NCBI RefSeq assembly: GCF_033807715.1 | Contig: NC_084597.1 | Coordinates: 8,181,386-8,245,385 of the forward strand | DNA length: 64,000 nt | Source of the DNA: Cololabis saira | Lineage: Eukaryota > Chordata > Actinopteri > Beloniformes > Belonidae | Direction of reading: 5' to 3' | Part shown: one piece after another, positions 12,058 through 23,549 of the stretch | How the letters are laid out: the number at the start of each line of letters is the position of its first letter | Numbering within the stretch: position 1 is the stretch's first letter | Notes under the pieces: model-generated | Seen by the model: only the letters and a program-made list of their open reading frames with translations | Database searches by the model: none | What the model was told of the DNA's origin: nothing | Position numbers and translations under genes: made by a program

Positions 12058-12303
12058 CGTGGTAAAATTAAAGTTACGCGGTATAATTCCGCGTTTCATT
12101 TTCCTCGGAAATCGGAACTGGGAACTGGGAATGGCAGCCATCTTGGAATGTTAACTCGGGGGTGGTGAATTTTCTCCCACTTTCCCAGTAGGAAATCCCA
12201 CTTCGAGGGGAGTTCCAGTTGAAAATTCCGACTGGGAACTGGGGAATTCCGACTTCCGAGGACAAATGGAACGCGGCAATGGGTAACTTTAATTTTACCG
12301 CGT
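12058..12303. mobile_element. Foldback MITE with about 70-bp imperfect arms
   Basis: GGTAAAATTAAAGTTACGCG at the left mirrors AACTTTAATTTTACCGCG at the right; further in, CGCGTTTCATTTTCCTCGGA mirrors TCCGAGGACAAATGGAACGC. The centre has repeated GGGAACTGGGAA motifs. Non-coding; the 131-codon reverse ORF across it is spurious. Confidence 0.7.
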
Positions 12304-12889
12304 CATGACGGGACGCCATGTTTGTTTTTCCTCCCTCATCACCACGAGGCAGAGTGAAGTTTATTATTTTATACTGTATGTGGTTTTGATGCCCATAAGT
12401 TGTGCACATATAGTATAATGTTTTTGTTGTTTCCATATGGTATACAGTAAATTGCAGTCCATGTTGCAACGATTAAAGCTGTAAAAAGGTACTTTGCAAA
12501 ATCAAAGTATGTGATTTGTGAGTAAGTTGAAAAGAGATAGGCCTACAAGATTTGTGTGACATGTTTAATTTAATATTGTTGAACACGTAAATGCTGACTG
12601 TGATATAGATACAGTGCTCAATGTCACAATATTTAATTAATTATTTATTTCTGAATTTGGTCAGTATTTAAAGTTACACTGTGATTTGAAGAAAGATATA
12701 ATATTCTGTACAGTGATTAATATTGATTTTGTTCCCTGCAATGGCAGGTTGGTTTTTTTGTTGGTCTACATCTTGGTAAGACAGCGTTGATCAGCGACCA
12801 GGGTTTCTGTCCAAGGCCAGGGCAGGTAGGAGGCATCCAGCACCCTTCGCTATCTGCATCACAGAGGCTTTGCTCCAGAAACAGATAAG

Positions 12890-13928
12890 CAGTGTTGCCA
12901 ACTCCTCAGTAAGGAAAGTAGCTATTGGCTGTCCCAAAAGTCGCTAGAAGTCGCTAAATGACGTCATCGCCTAATTTGCATAATTGACAATTTACATATA
13001 ACTGTAATGGACGCTGTAGGAGAGAGAAATAACGTTGTGGGAGAGACAAAAGTGAGTAAAAAACACCCTAAATATGTTTAGAACTACAAATGTACAAAAA
13101 TAATTTCAGCATTAACAACATTTAATGATTTCAATGCTTTGTCTAGATCCACATTACACACATCAGTTTTGTCCTGTATTGTTAAATGTTATAACAGCAA
13201 ATTTAATCAAAAGATTGTTATGTAGGGTGAAATTGCTAGCTCTACAACCAACCGTCCTCCTTTATCCGGGCTTGGGACCGGCAAAGTGACCCAAAAGACG
13301 CACTCTGGCAGAGATACTTAGGTTTTTTTGTTTTTTTTAAAGTTTTTTTTTTTCATAGTTTTCTGTTAGGGGGGTTTGTTTAGTTTTCGTTTATAACTTA
13401 ATACTCCACTTACCTGTAGGAGCCTAAAACAAGTCACAGTAAACCATGAACATAATTTGCAACAACAATAACATGTTTAACATTTTTTTGTATAGACGGT
13501 TTTAACTTGACAACATTAACAATCTAAACGGACCAAAAAGAGACAACAGAAAAAAACGGTCAGTGGCAAAGAAAATGATAACTAGTTTGGCCCTAATTCA
13601 GGTTCATTGTTTTTTACAGGTTCCTCGGCCTCCACACACACACACACACACACACGCTGTTTCTGCGTCGATTTAACGCAGAACCATAAATCAGGCTTTA
13701 CCCATTCATTTATGTGCGTTCGGCGCAGCGCGGAGCTCAGCGGCGGACGAGAGGCCGCCTGCCGCAGGGTTTGCGCTGGAACATTGTCTCCAAAACACCA
13801 GATAAGTCTCCAATAACACCAGAAAAAGTCGCTAAATTTGTCGCTAGTCGCTTTTTTGAAAAAAAGTCGCTATAGGGGTCTGAAAAGTCGCTAAATCTAG
13901 CGACAAAGTCGCTAAGTTGGCAACACTG
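12890..13928. mobile_element. hAT-type element with perfect 8-bp duplication (CAGTGTTGCCAACT ends)
   Basis: The ends CAGTGTTGCCAACT and AGTTGGCAACACTG are inverted repeats. CAGATAAG flanks both sides (12882-12889, 13929-13936). The inner right part has repeated AAAGTCGCTA motifs, also inverted near the left end. It contains a short CA repeat (about 13633) followed by a GTCGATTTAACGCAGAACC fragment of another palindromic repeat. No transposase ORF. Confidence 0.88.
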
Positions 13929-14229
13929 CAGATAAGCCCTTGAGATCTCTGAACCAGAATGCGCGCAAAACACACACTACCCGGGTAGCACACACATACA
14001 CTATGGACGGAATACATTTGGACGGATCGGACTTTAACAGACAGTGACATTAAACGGCAGACCGCTGCCACAAAGAGACATTGCGACAGCAGATTGCTGC
14101 TGTGAAGGGACACTTTCTTTTATTATAATTTTTTTATTAAGGATTTGGAATAACAGATGTGAATTCAATATTTATTGTTCCTTTGAAATAAAAGGTTTCT
14201 GTGTTGTAACATTATAGCTAACTGTGATC

Positions 14230-16030
14230 ACTCCCTCCTTGAAGAGAACCTGAATTAATACAGTAGTCAAGCTTATTGCAAGGTGATATAAGTGTTGGGT
14301 TATCTGTGTTACATCTACAATTTCAAATAATTTTTATATTATCTACTGTATTATCATATAAAACGGTCCAAATAAGTACATAAAGTAAATATTTCATTAC
14401 AATATGATAAATATTATGTTTTATTTTTTTTAAATAAAAGAATTAGATGTAAAGTAAGACATTGACCATATTGCAGAAATGTGTTCCTTGAGCCTTCTCG
14501 CTCAACTTTATTTCTTTTGAGAACACAGAACTCAGACAGAAGTGGTCATTATTTGTGAACATAAACACCGTCATGGAAGACTTTTAGTTTTGCGTTGTGG
14601 GTGAAGTCTTCAAAAGGAATGTCAAATTTTGAATTTTGCTAGATCTAAAAATAAATCACTTTCATCGAAGATGATTCAGCTTCTGAAGCATCGCGTACAT
14701 CTGCTTCCTGTTCTCTTAGGGACATTAGAAGGACAGTATATCAGTATTGAGGTCCAGTAGTTAAATAAATAAAGTTCAGACAGAACCCCTAACATCACTG
14801 TGTATTTTTTAATTATGAACAGATTTTATTTTAAACTTGTAATCCTTATAAACAAAAGAGTAAAAAAATGGATTGGTTTCTCGTAAGATCAATCAGGAGA
14901 ACTTTTAGTCTTTTAAAGCCTGTTTCCTTGAACTCCTCTGAACTCCCCCGGAACCCCTGTGGTTTTCAGGTTGATTCAGCAAACAACCTATTTATAGGTC
15001 CCACAACCGTTAAGCAACCACTAAATAGAGCAAAGAGCAAACGTGAACATATTCAGAAACGTCCGGTCTGTATATCTGAATCTGAATCCTTAAATGTTTT
15101 TATATTTCATACATCAAGAGCTTTTACATCATTGAAATCAGCCAAACCAACGTATAGTATTTGTTTCTATCGGTGCAGGTGAGGAAATACACAAGAGCCA
15201 CGTAGAATTGTTTACTAGGCTCAAATGCATTTTGAATCAATATTTATTTCATCAGGGCTGATTATTTTTTTATTAATTTCTTATCATCTAAGTGCTTTAA
15301 CCCTAAGAGCATATTTAAAACCATTTATGTCAGAAATGTTCCACTGAAAGCCTCAAGTAGCATCTACAAATGGCTTTCCTGCATGAGCCAGACAGCATTA
15401 GCCTTCTATAGTGATATTATCAAAGGTAAATGCTCCGTTAGATCAATGCTACGTATCTCCATTTGCATCAGTCGAACATCTTGGTGATATGACTCCTTTT
15501 AGGTGTCGCTATATGTACTGTTTATAGTTCACATCTTTCTACGTCTGTGCTCATGATACGTACTGACAAGTAAATATGACTTTAAACCTTAAACATATTT
15601 CTTTTTTTACTGTTAAAAGGATTGTTTGTGCAGCTTTTAGTTGATGGAATCAATACAAGTACTGTTCGGGAAGTTGTTAACTTCCTAAGATGCATCATAT
15701 GTGCACAGGAAACCATTATAGCTTGCATGATTATATGTATGTGTGTACCTGCTGATGTGCATTTCTGCGATGGGAGTACAACATGCATTTCAGTATATGT
15801 CTTATGCATCTTCAGACTTTCAAGCACGCATCGATTTGGTTGCTACTGCCGACATCATGTTTTTTTTTTACCTTGTCTGGACACATATTAATGGTTACCA
15901 TGCCGGTAAAAACCTAAGGCATATATATGTGCATTATTACTATATTTAATATATATACATATTTATAGGCATACATACGCATACACATACATACATATAC
16001 ACATACAAACTCAGTGAGTTGTTTTTTTGT
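14230..16030. other. No recognisable gene
   Basis: AT-rich. A 104-codon ORF at 14868-15182 and an 89-codon ORF at 15622-15891 show no family resemblance, initiation context or intron signals I trust. Confidence 0.4.
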
Positions 16031-16241
16031 TTTTTTTTTGGGGGGGGGGGGGGCAACATCCACTGCTAACCCAGGAAGCAAGAACACACGTCGAGCACTG
16101 GAAATCTGCAACAAAAACCACAAACGAAACACAAAACCGACATGGAGCTGACCAAAACGCGAACAGCAATCGACCCAGATCTCGAGATCCGATCACAGCC
16201 TAAACTAAGCTACCGCGACTTACTAACCCCAAAAACTACAG

Positions 16242-16307
16242 AGCAAGCATGCAGGTCAACAAGCCAGTGTGTACATACACACTGGCTTGTTGACCTGCAT
16301 GCTTGCT
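16242..16307. repeat. Perfect hairpin, 31-bp arms and 4-base loop
   Basis: Positions 16242-16272 are the exact reverse complement of 16277-16307, with loop ACAT. The arms begin AGCAAGCATGCAGGTCAAC. No mismatch in 31 pairs, which is exceptional among the degraded repeats around it. Flanks are not inverted. Confidence 0.95.
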
Positions 16308-16419
16308 ATGTGTGTGTGTGCATGAATGTATAGGACTGTGTGTGTCTGTGTGTGTGTGCCAACATCATGTTAAAAGCAAGTTAGACACTGCTAGAGATGA
16401 GATGATCACAAACCTTTTT

Positions 16420-16870
16420 GTATTTATTTATTTAACCTTTATTTAACCAGTTAAGTCAATTGAGAACAGTTTCTCATTTACAATGAGAACCTGGGCAAGA
16501 AGCAGCACAAAGAGTCAAACACATATAATCACAGTGAAACAAACAATCAAACACCATATATGAAAAACACACAACACATAAAAAATATAAAAGTAAAAAG
16601 TGTTAGCGCTGGTCTGGAAGAGTTACAAACATGTGCAATGATCACAGATGGATGTTGGGAGTGTATTTTTGAAGGAGGAGAATGAGATGAATGTGTGAAG
16701 TTGAAGTGTTTGTTGCCGATGATTCCAATCACTAGCAGCAGCAAACTGACATGATTTATGGCCAAAGGAGGTGCGGGCTTCTGGAATGACCAGGTTAATG
16801 TAACTGCTTGAACGTAGGTTCCGATTACTGATGTTGATATTAAGTAGTGATCCAAGATATGAAGGGTTCC
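16420..16870 (-). pseudogene. LINE 3' end, reverse-transcriptase C-terminus (minus strand)
   Basis: The minus strand encodes NRNLRSSSYINLVIPEARTS and FAAASDWNHRQQTLQ, the terminal motif of L2/CR1-like reverse transcriptases (usually RSS..LVVP..R...FS..AP..WN.L). Downstream on the minus strand comes a GGTTCTCATTGTAAATGAG block and TTAACTGGTTAAATAAAGG, a common fish LINE tail. 5' truncated and broken. Confidence 0.55.
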
Positions 16871-16877
16871 TTCCAGT

Positions 16878-17460
16878 CAGGGCCGCTGCAAAGGGTGTGT
16901 GAACCGTGCGACCGCACGGGGCCTCGCGCTATGGGCCGTTTTTTTTTTTTTTTTCCTTCTTTCCCTTATAAATATTAACAGTCACGTTCCATTACAGACC
17001 TAAATGTGTACTAGTCTGTGCATATCAATAAATATATGTGCAATGATGACGCGTGTCTGTTGTTCAATACAACTGCGTCAGACCAAGCGCAGACACAAGG
17101 TGCTGTGATCAAGACGGTAGAGTTGGAACAAACTGTCACACAATGTCGAGAGAACGAGACAGATTCAGGAAATTTCCATCAGGGGATGAAAAAAGAAAAA
17201 AACAAAAGAAAATGGAAGAGTTTAATGCCTCTCTGAAAGGCTCGTTTGATACATTTGTTACAAAAATCACCGATCCGACCGGGTCAGGGGATGAGGCAGG
17301 GGGAAGGTATCCAATATCCAGTATCCAGTATCCAGAGTTAAAATTGCGCATAAAGACACCCGATCCGACCCGAAAAACCCAAAAGTTTCGGTCAACAAAC
17401 ATCTCAACAGTGATGAGCCCACACTCCCCAAATAATTTGTTTCCCACCAGAGATTAAGAA
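16878..17460 (+). pseudogene. hAT-like element remnant with possible transposase N-terminus
   Basis: CAGGGCCGCTGCAAAGGG at the left resembles hAT ends. A frame at 17143-17270 reads MSRERDRFRKFPSGDEKRKKQ followed by FNASLKGSFDTFV, similar in style to the N-terminus of ZMYM1/TTF-type hAT transposases (FPSG.EKRK...GS.DKF). The frame continues into unrelated GATCCGACCCG-containing sequence. Weak; it could be another TE-derived ORF. Confidence 0.35.
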
Positions 17461-17469
17461 AGTATTTTT

Positions 17470-18140
17470 GAATTGAATTAAATTGAATTTTTCAAGGAAT
17501 ATTTGCTTATTTTCAGAAAACATTGTCTGTCTCTTGCAATCTCCCATCTTACTCTTGGCAAAAACCTGCCAAAATAACTGCACTTTCATATTGGTTTATT
17601 CTCCTAAACAAAAGCATATCCGTTTATGGCACGTCACTCATCAACAACGATGAAAATCATGGCAGAATTGAACAGACTCAAGAAGGTCATGGCAAAAAAG
17701 AAAATGAGACGGTAACCGAGAAAGCAACTGAGCATGAGCAGATCTGAAACTGTGACTTAACCTCCATGTCTATGGGAGGACCAGTGGAGTTAAAACATGC
17801 AAAAGTTCCTTTGTTCTAATTGTATACATAAAAGCAGAATAGGCCTTCAGAGGATCAACCGTTTCACTGTAATACGTGTTTGTAGATGTACTTATATGGT
17901 ATACTTGTCCTGTTGGCTTTGTCATGAATTAAAGTTGTACATCTGCGTCTGACTTGCTACTATACCTCATTTCTCATTGATGTATTCTGTTCCTCTGTAT
18001 TTCTTCAGTCCTATGACTGGCCAATACATACACACACATATGATAGCAAGTGTGAATAAACAAGAGTCTAAACTGAACGCAGCACTTGCAGTAAGTTACA
18101 GTAGATGTAAGTGAGTTAAGTGTCTTAAGTAGCATCTGTG
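17470..18140. other. No recognisable gene
   Basis: A 74-codon ORF (17523-17747) ends in a Lys/Glu-rich tail with no known domain. Nothing else identifiable. Confidence 0.4.
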
Positions 18141-18245
18141 GTGGACTGGCACCCTGTCCTGGGTCTATCTCACCTCCTTCCCAGTACTTCAGTGCCTCAC
18201 TCTGCAATCCTGGGCAAGATGACGCAGATATAATGGATGGACATA
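18141..18245 (+). repeat. LINE/SINE-like tail fragment (GGTGGACTGGCACCCTGTCC)
   Basis: GGTGGACTGGCACCCTGTCC through GATATAATGGATGGAC matches the usual fish retroposon tail that ends in TGGATGGA repeats. Only about 100 bp remain. Confidence 0.5.
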
Positions 18246-18509
18246 GAGCAACATCATCTTATTTATTATTATCTATTATGCAACAATCTTCTGTTAGGTT
18301 ATAATCTACAGTTGATCAATCAATGTTTGTGAGAGCCTTCTGCATTAAAAGGTCATACATGCATTTGCTCATTCAGTCACTAATTTTTCTTGGAGAGAAA
18401 CCCTGGACAGGTTGACAAACAAGAAATTTAATATTTGATCAATTGATCAACTTTTATTTTAATTTTTTTATTTTTCATTACAATGTATATACTGTTTATA
18501 TTTTGTAAT

Positions 18510-18511
18510 TA

Positions 18512-18550
<39 letters not shown>

Positions 18551-18675
18551 TTTAACTTTTTCTTTACCCTTTCCCTGCATGTGTGTGTTGAGTGTACTGC
18601 TGCTGCACAAAGTGAATTTCCCCATTGAGGGATAAATAAAGGACAATCTTATCTTATCTTATCTTATCTTATTAT
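18510..18675 (+). repeat. AT microsatellite and LINE tail with ATCTT repeats
   Basis: An AT run at about 18517-18542, then GCTGCTGCACAAAGTGAATT, CCCATTGAGGGATAAATAAAGG and TATCTTATCTT repeats: a standard fish LINE 3' end with its tandem tail. The reverse-orientation counterpart is at 45347-45655. Confidence 0.6.
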
Positions 18676-19084
18676 AAAAATGAGGAAAATAGCCTCAGAA
18701 GATAACAGTCTTTATTTACACTACCAAGAAACGGATGTGTCGGTGGTGAGTATTCATTAAGTCTGCATATTTTGACCGACTCTATCCCAAGTTTAGGGAG
18801 ATATGACCTGTGATTGTTGCACATGTGTCAGGGGGTGTCTTTCATCACAGGCTGTTGAAAGAGAGTGACATTTAATTTGTTTTTTTTTTCGCCCTCTGGA
18901 GCAAAAGAAACTAGCCTTTGCATGTGCTGTGCTAGGATCTCTCAGTCAGCGTTGGTGGCGTCCATTTAATGTTACTCATCCTAGAAGGAGAGGCAGGTTT
19001 CCATTAGTGAGAGGGTCCAGATTAAAGAGGTTGGGTCTGTAACAACCTCCTCCTACATTATCTTCCATGTCTTCAATGTTTAAA

Positions 19085-20260
19085 CTTTAATGAAAATAAA
19101 ACTGAGGTCCTAGTTTTCCGTCCCAGTGCTACCTGTGACTCAGATGTAGATCTCTAGAGCCACATGTCAAAGATACTGCCAAAGACCTTGGTCTAACTTT
19201 AAAATGGAGAAAGAAATGAATGCAGTTGTAAAATCTAGTTTCTTCAAGTTGAGGCTTTTGTTCGACGTTAAACCCTTTTTATCTTTCGAAAACTTTGAGA
19301 AAGTTATACACGCCTACCTAGACTACTGCACTGCACTGCATGCAGGCGTTAGCTGTTCCTCCCTGTCCCGTCTGCAGCTCACCTCCGAACCAGAATGCAA
19401 AGACGAGACCATATTACATCTGTACTCTTTGTTGACTGTATAGGATCCATTTTATTTGTTTTTAAATCTTTCCATGGTCTTGCAACCTCTTACATCTCGG
19501 GGGCCTCATTTATAAAGCTCGCTTGCGCACAAAACGGGGCTTGAAAGATGCGCAAGCCACCTTCTACGCAAAGGTTGGGATTTAAAAAGAAAAAACTAAC
19601 CGAAAAATGTGTGTATCTCTACGCCAACCCTGACCCTCGCGCACGAACAGTCTGAAGATATGGGGAACTGGCGACCCTATCTGTAATGTATATTCTCTAA
19701 ACTTTGTTACTGATGAGGTTGTGTCTGTGTAAGAACAATCTTCCTTATTTCACAGTCGACGTAACTCAACCATCCAGTTGAATAGCCGTAGAAACTGATT
19801 ATTGTCTGGTTTAGTTACTTATGTAGTTTTTTCCTCCCACTGACCTTAATGAATAACTGTCAACAACCAAGACTTCTAAACCATGAACATGAAGCTTGAA
19901 TCCCAAACCTAGTAGACTGTTCAAAGATGTTCTACCGCTTTTCAACATCGTTGTATTCAGTCACATTAATCTGTCAGGATCTCATTGTTCTCTTCAACTC
20001 CACAAGAACTCTTCCCTCTCAGATTCAGGTCTGGTTGTGGTTTCCAGATTTTCCATGGTTAGAGAGGAGGGCAGAGCCTTTACTACCATACTCCCAGCTC
20101 CGAGACACGAGCGTGAGGCACCGACAACCTCAGTGCTTTTCAGATCTTTGATATATACTTTTGAGATTGTTTTTTTTTTTACTTTTTTAGTATGTAGTAT
20201 TTGCTTTAATATGTTTGCATGCTGCTATTTTTTTCTTATATTAGTGCCTGGTGGGAAATT
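19085..20260 (+). pseudogene. Degenerate L2-type LINE reverse-transcriptase fragment
   Basis: A frame at 19204-19443 reads VKSSFFKLRLLFDVKPFLSF, EKVIHAYLDYCTALHAG and LSRLQL, the thumb-region motifs of L2-like reverse transcriptases (normally ...RLDYCN.L..G). About 19500-19670 is interrupted by a GGGGCCTCATTTATAAAGC element. From 19896 the frame SDSGLVVVSRFSMVREEGRA fits the later L2 segment. Frameshifts and stops throughout. Confidence 0.55.
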
Positions 20261-20269
20261 TTAAACAAA

Positions 20270-21460
20270 GAAATCTTGATATAAAAACTTGAAAAGATCC
20301 TTTGCAAAAAATGACTTATATAAATCAGTTTCTCGAATGTTTCTAAAAATAAAGATTTGTAAAAAATTTTAATGGCTTGATGTGTTGTTTTCACGTCACT
20401 TCAGGTGTCACACAGAGTGAAAGTAATGCTTCAAGAGGAAGAATGAAAGAAATGTTTTTAACATGTTTATTGCCTCATTCTTTCATTAATTAATTAATGC
20501 TACATACTCATAAGTTTTTTTATACTGGTTTTAGTCATTTTAATTAGATGAAATATAACAAACTTATATAAAACATTAAAAAAGCATAATTCCCTTGCAA
20601 ATTTTGTATACTTTACATACAGAAAACCTGCATATAATGTTATGTTTCCATATATGAAAAGCATATGTCTTGAAAACTGACATATAATTAAAAACTACAA
20701 AGATTATATGAAACATGTATTGAAAACATCATTTGCTGTTCAATTTCCTTATAGACCACATACATTATTTTTTACTTGATTCATACTTAACTCTTTTTAT
20801 TATCTTGTATGAAAAGAATGCAAAAGAGGCCACTTTCAAGAGTTTATCATAGTATGGGACTTATAAGTCTTATAAGACACACAATACATGTAAAGCCTAA
20901 AGATTTACTACTGTAGGTGATGTAAACTTCTTATACGTTTTTTATGTATCTTTTCCATATGGGTATAAACCAGATACTTGCTGGGAAATATTGTTACCAG
21001 TTGTTACCAGGTAGTTCTCATAGATTCACTTTGATTTTGGATCTTAATTAGTTTTTGGGAGGTCTGGTTCAGGGCAATCAGCTCATTTTGAATGATTTAC
21101 ACATTCTCTAAAAGACATTTGCCTGACAGTTGTGGTTGTTGAAGGGCCGGGCCGGGCAGTGTGGGGAAGCGCTGTGGTTCTGAAAGCGACTGCAGGCTTT
21201 GTTGTGTGGCGCTCTGTCAGTGCAGATCGGAAGAAACCAGTTCCCCCTTTTGTTCTTAGTGCTGTGATCACTCAATACTTAACTCTCTGTTGATTGTAAA
21301 AGTCTGCTGGCAGCTTCTGTGTTGATGTGAACGATCCTTTTTGCTTCATCATCACCTGAAATTCTGTTTGCACATTCAGTATGTTAACATGCACTAGTAG
21401 AAAATCGAATTGTTGCCTTAATCTGACCGATATTGAAGGTTTAAAAGCCATGTTTACATC
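20270..21460. other. No recognisable gene
   Basis: Very AT-rich to about 21000. A short GC-rich patch (GAAGGGCCGGGCCGGGCAG, about 21140) has no ORF of note. Confidence 0.4.
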
Positions 21461-21466
21461 TTAGCC

Positions 21467-21943
21467 CAGGGGTCGGCAACCCAAAATGTTAGAAGAGCCA
21501 TATTGGACAAAAAACAAATATGTCTGGAGCCGCAAAAAAATGAGTCTTGTATCAGCCTTAGAATGAAGGCAAATGGCGAAAGGCGAAGTGTCGAGAAAAA
21601 AGTTGAAATGTCGAGAAAAAAGTCGAAATGTTGAGAAAAAGGTAGAAATGTCGAGATTAATGTTGAAGTACAATCTCCAGAAAAAAGACGAAATATTGAG
21701 AAAAAAGTCGAAATGTTGAGAAAAAAGTCGAAATGTCAAGAAAAATGTCAAAATTTCGAGAAAAAAAAGGAAAGGTAAAAGGAAGAAAAAAGGAAAAAAA
21801 TAAGAAAAAAGAAAAAAAGAAAAGAGAAAAAAAGTGAAAAAAAGGAAAAAAAGGTCAAACATTTTTGAAAAAGCTCCAGGGAGCCACTAGGGCGGCGCTA
21901 AAGAGCTGCATGCGGCTCTAGAGCCGCGGGTTGCCGATCCCTG
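21467..21943 (+). mobile_element. hAT-type element of the CAGGGGTCGGCAACCC family (copy 4)
   Basis: Starts CAGGGGTCGGCAACCC, ends CGGGTTGCCGATCCCTG. Flanks TCTTAGCC and CCTTAGCC match at 7 of 8 bases. The core has about nine GAGAAAAAAGTCGAAATGTC-like units including the AGATTAATGTTGAAGTACAA block also seen in copies 1 and 3 and in 27932-28511. The F-rich reverse ORF is a translated repeat. Confidence 0.82.
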
Positions 21944-22329
21944 CCTTAGCCGGACTGTAGGTGAACAGAACTGAACCTCTGGAGATCGAGCTTTTAGTGC
22001 CTAATCTGAGTTATTCCGGCATGTATACCAACCCACGCTTAGCCGAGCTTTTTTTTTTTTTTCTCATGTTGTTGTCCTCCTTCGGGCTTTTGTGTACTGG
22101 AAGAACGCCAACGTGAAAGTGCGTGTGGCACCACTTAGCGTCACGGAGTTGAATGCACCTTACTCAATAATCGACATGTTTACTTGGATTTCTCTGAACC
22201 TCCAGTTTAATCCTTAGCTTTAGCGGAGCCAGAGGGGGCGAGGGGGCGAGGGGGCGGTCGCCACGGGGCCCACAAGCTCATAGGACCCAATGATAGGGCC
22301 CCGTTTTGTGTGATACGTTCATCTTTTAT

Positions 22330-23037
22330 CAGAGGTGTCAAGTAACAAAGTACAAATACTTTGTTACCTTACTTAAGTAGAAATTTTGGTTATCTATACT
22401 TCACTGGAGTAATTATTTTTCAGACGACTTTTTACTTTTACTCCTTACATTTTCACGCAATTATCTGTACTTTTTACTCCTTACATTTTAAAAACAGCCT
22501 TGTTACTCTATTTCATTTCAGCCTTTAAATAAAAACTATCCAGTTAAATTGCTCCATCCGGATAGAGTGAATTTGGTTGTGGTTGTTTCAGATGTTCTTG
22601 TCCAGTTTTGTTCTTACATCCGTTCCCTCAGATTCCTGCAACTAAACTTGGATGTACATTCCAATAAAGGTTAGGATAAATGATAACATGCCTCTGAAGT
22701 TTGACTTTTTGCACCATTACAATACTTATAGGCAACTAGTCATCATATCTGCTGCTCTCTGAAACACATGTTAATGCTCAATAGTACACATATATGCTTC
22801 TTTAATATATTTGCATTATACTAAGATGCATTCATTTTCAATGGCTTTTTTCCTTAATGGCTTTTTTCCCCCTTACATTACTTTTACTTTTATACTTTAA
22901 GTAGTTTTGAAACCAGTACTTTTATACTTTTACTTAAAAAACTTGAGTTGATACTTCAACTTCTACAGGAGTATTTTTAAACTCTAGGATCTATACTTCT
23001 ACCTGAGTAATGAATGTAAATACTTTTGACACCTTTG
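22330..23037 (+). mobile_element. hAT-type element, CAGAGGTGTCAAGTAAC family, full length
   Basis: Ends CAGAGGTGTCAAGTAAC and TACTTTTGACACCTTTG. Flanks TCTTTTAT and TCTATAAT match at 6 of 8. Nearly identical to 8233-8863 and similar to 55850-56625, so the family was recently active. Non-coding. Confidence 0.8.
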
Positions 23038-23161
23038 TCTATAATCATAAATTGTAGGCTATAATAATGATAAAATGTGCATTGTGCGGCCAGTGTAGGC
23101 TAATTCTTACTTTACAACTGTCCTGAACGCATCGGGGCTGTGAGCCAACGCTGATTGACTG

Positions 23162-23272
23162 TAAAGCCTGATTTATGGTTCCGCGTTAAATCGACGCAGA
23201 GACTACGCCGTAGGGTACGCGGCGACGCGCACCGTACATGTACATCGCCGCGTATCCTACGCCGACTCTGCA
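23162..23272. repeat. Palindromic GATTTATGGTTCCGCG repeat, half element
   Basis: TAAAGCCTGATTTATGGTTC then GCGACGCGCACCGTAC; the related element at 60211-60329 is complete, with both arms. The GTACATGTAC centre and GCCGCGTATCCTACGCCG side form a hairpin. Confidence 0.55.
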
Positions 23273-23549
23273 AATTTGCTGCCATGAAGGAGATGAGCGC
23301 TAAACTTTAAAAGAGGACTAAGCATGTACAAAGTTTTGAATGTTACCCTGTTTTCCACGTTACCTGGATTATTTTGTTATGGAAGAGTCAACTGCCATTG
23401 GTGAGTCAGTGTAACCTTCATAAATAATTTCTTTATCAGAATGTTGTGTAGCCTTGACCAGCTGCCTATTTGAATGAGCTTTGTGTTGTTGTCAACTAGA
23501 CCGCCGAGTCTATTGTAACCCACCTGGGTTTCAGAACTTAATGTTGTGG

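Larger units (their letters stand above)
11530..14230 (+). other. Possible spliced non-coding locus or retroelement, relative of 23550-25000
   Basis: It shares ordered landmarks with 23550-25000: a TGGCGC block, a donor-like CTCCGGTGAG, AAAAACCAATCGGAG, ACAGATAAG and CTACCCGGGTAG followed by CA-rich sequence, with an AT-rich end. A foldback element (12058-12303) and a 1-kb hAT element (12890-13928) are inserted in it. No ORF with a known domain. The identity is unknown; the grouping rests on short matches only. Confidence 0.3.

Noticed and set aside
21222..21236. AGATCGGAAGA, resembling a sequencing adapter
   Set aside because: Only 11 bases match and the following bases differ; chance.
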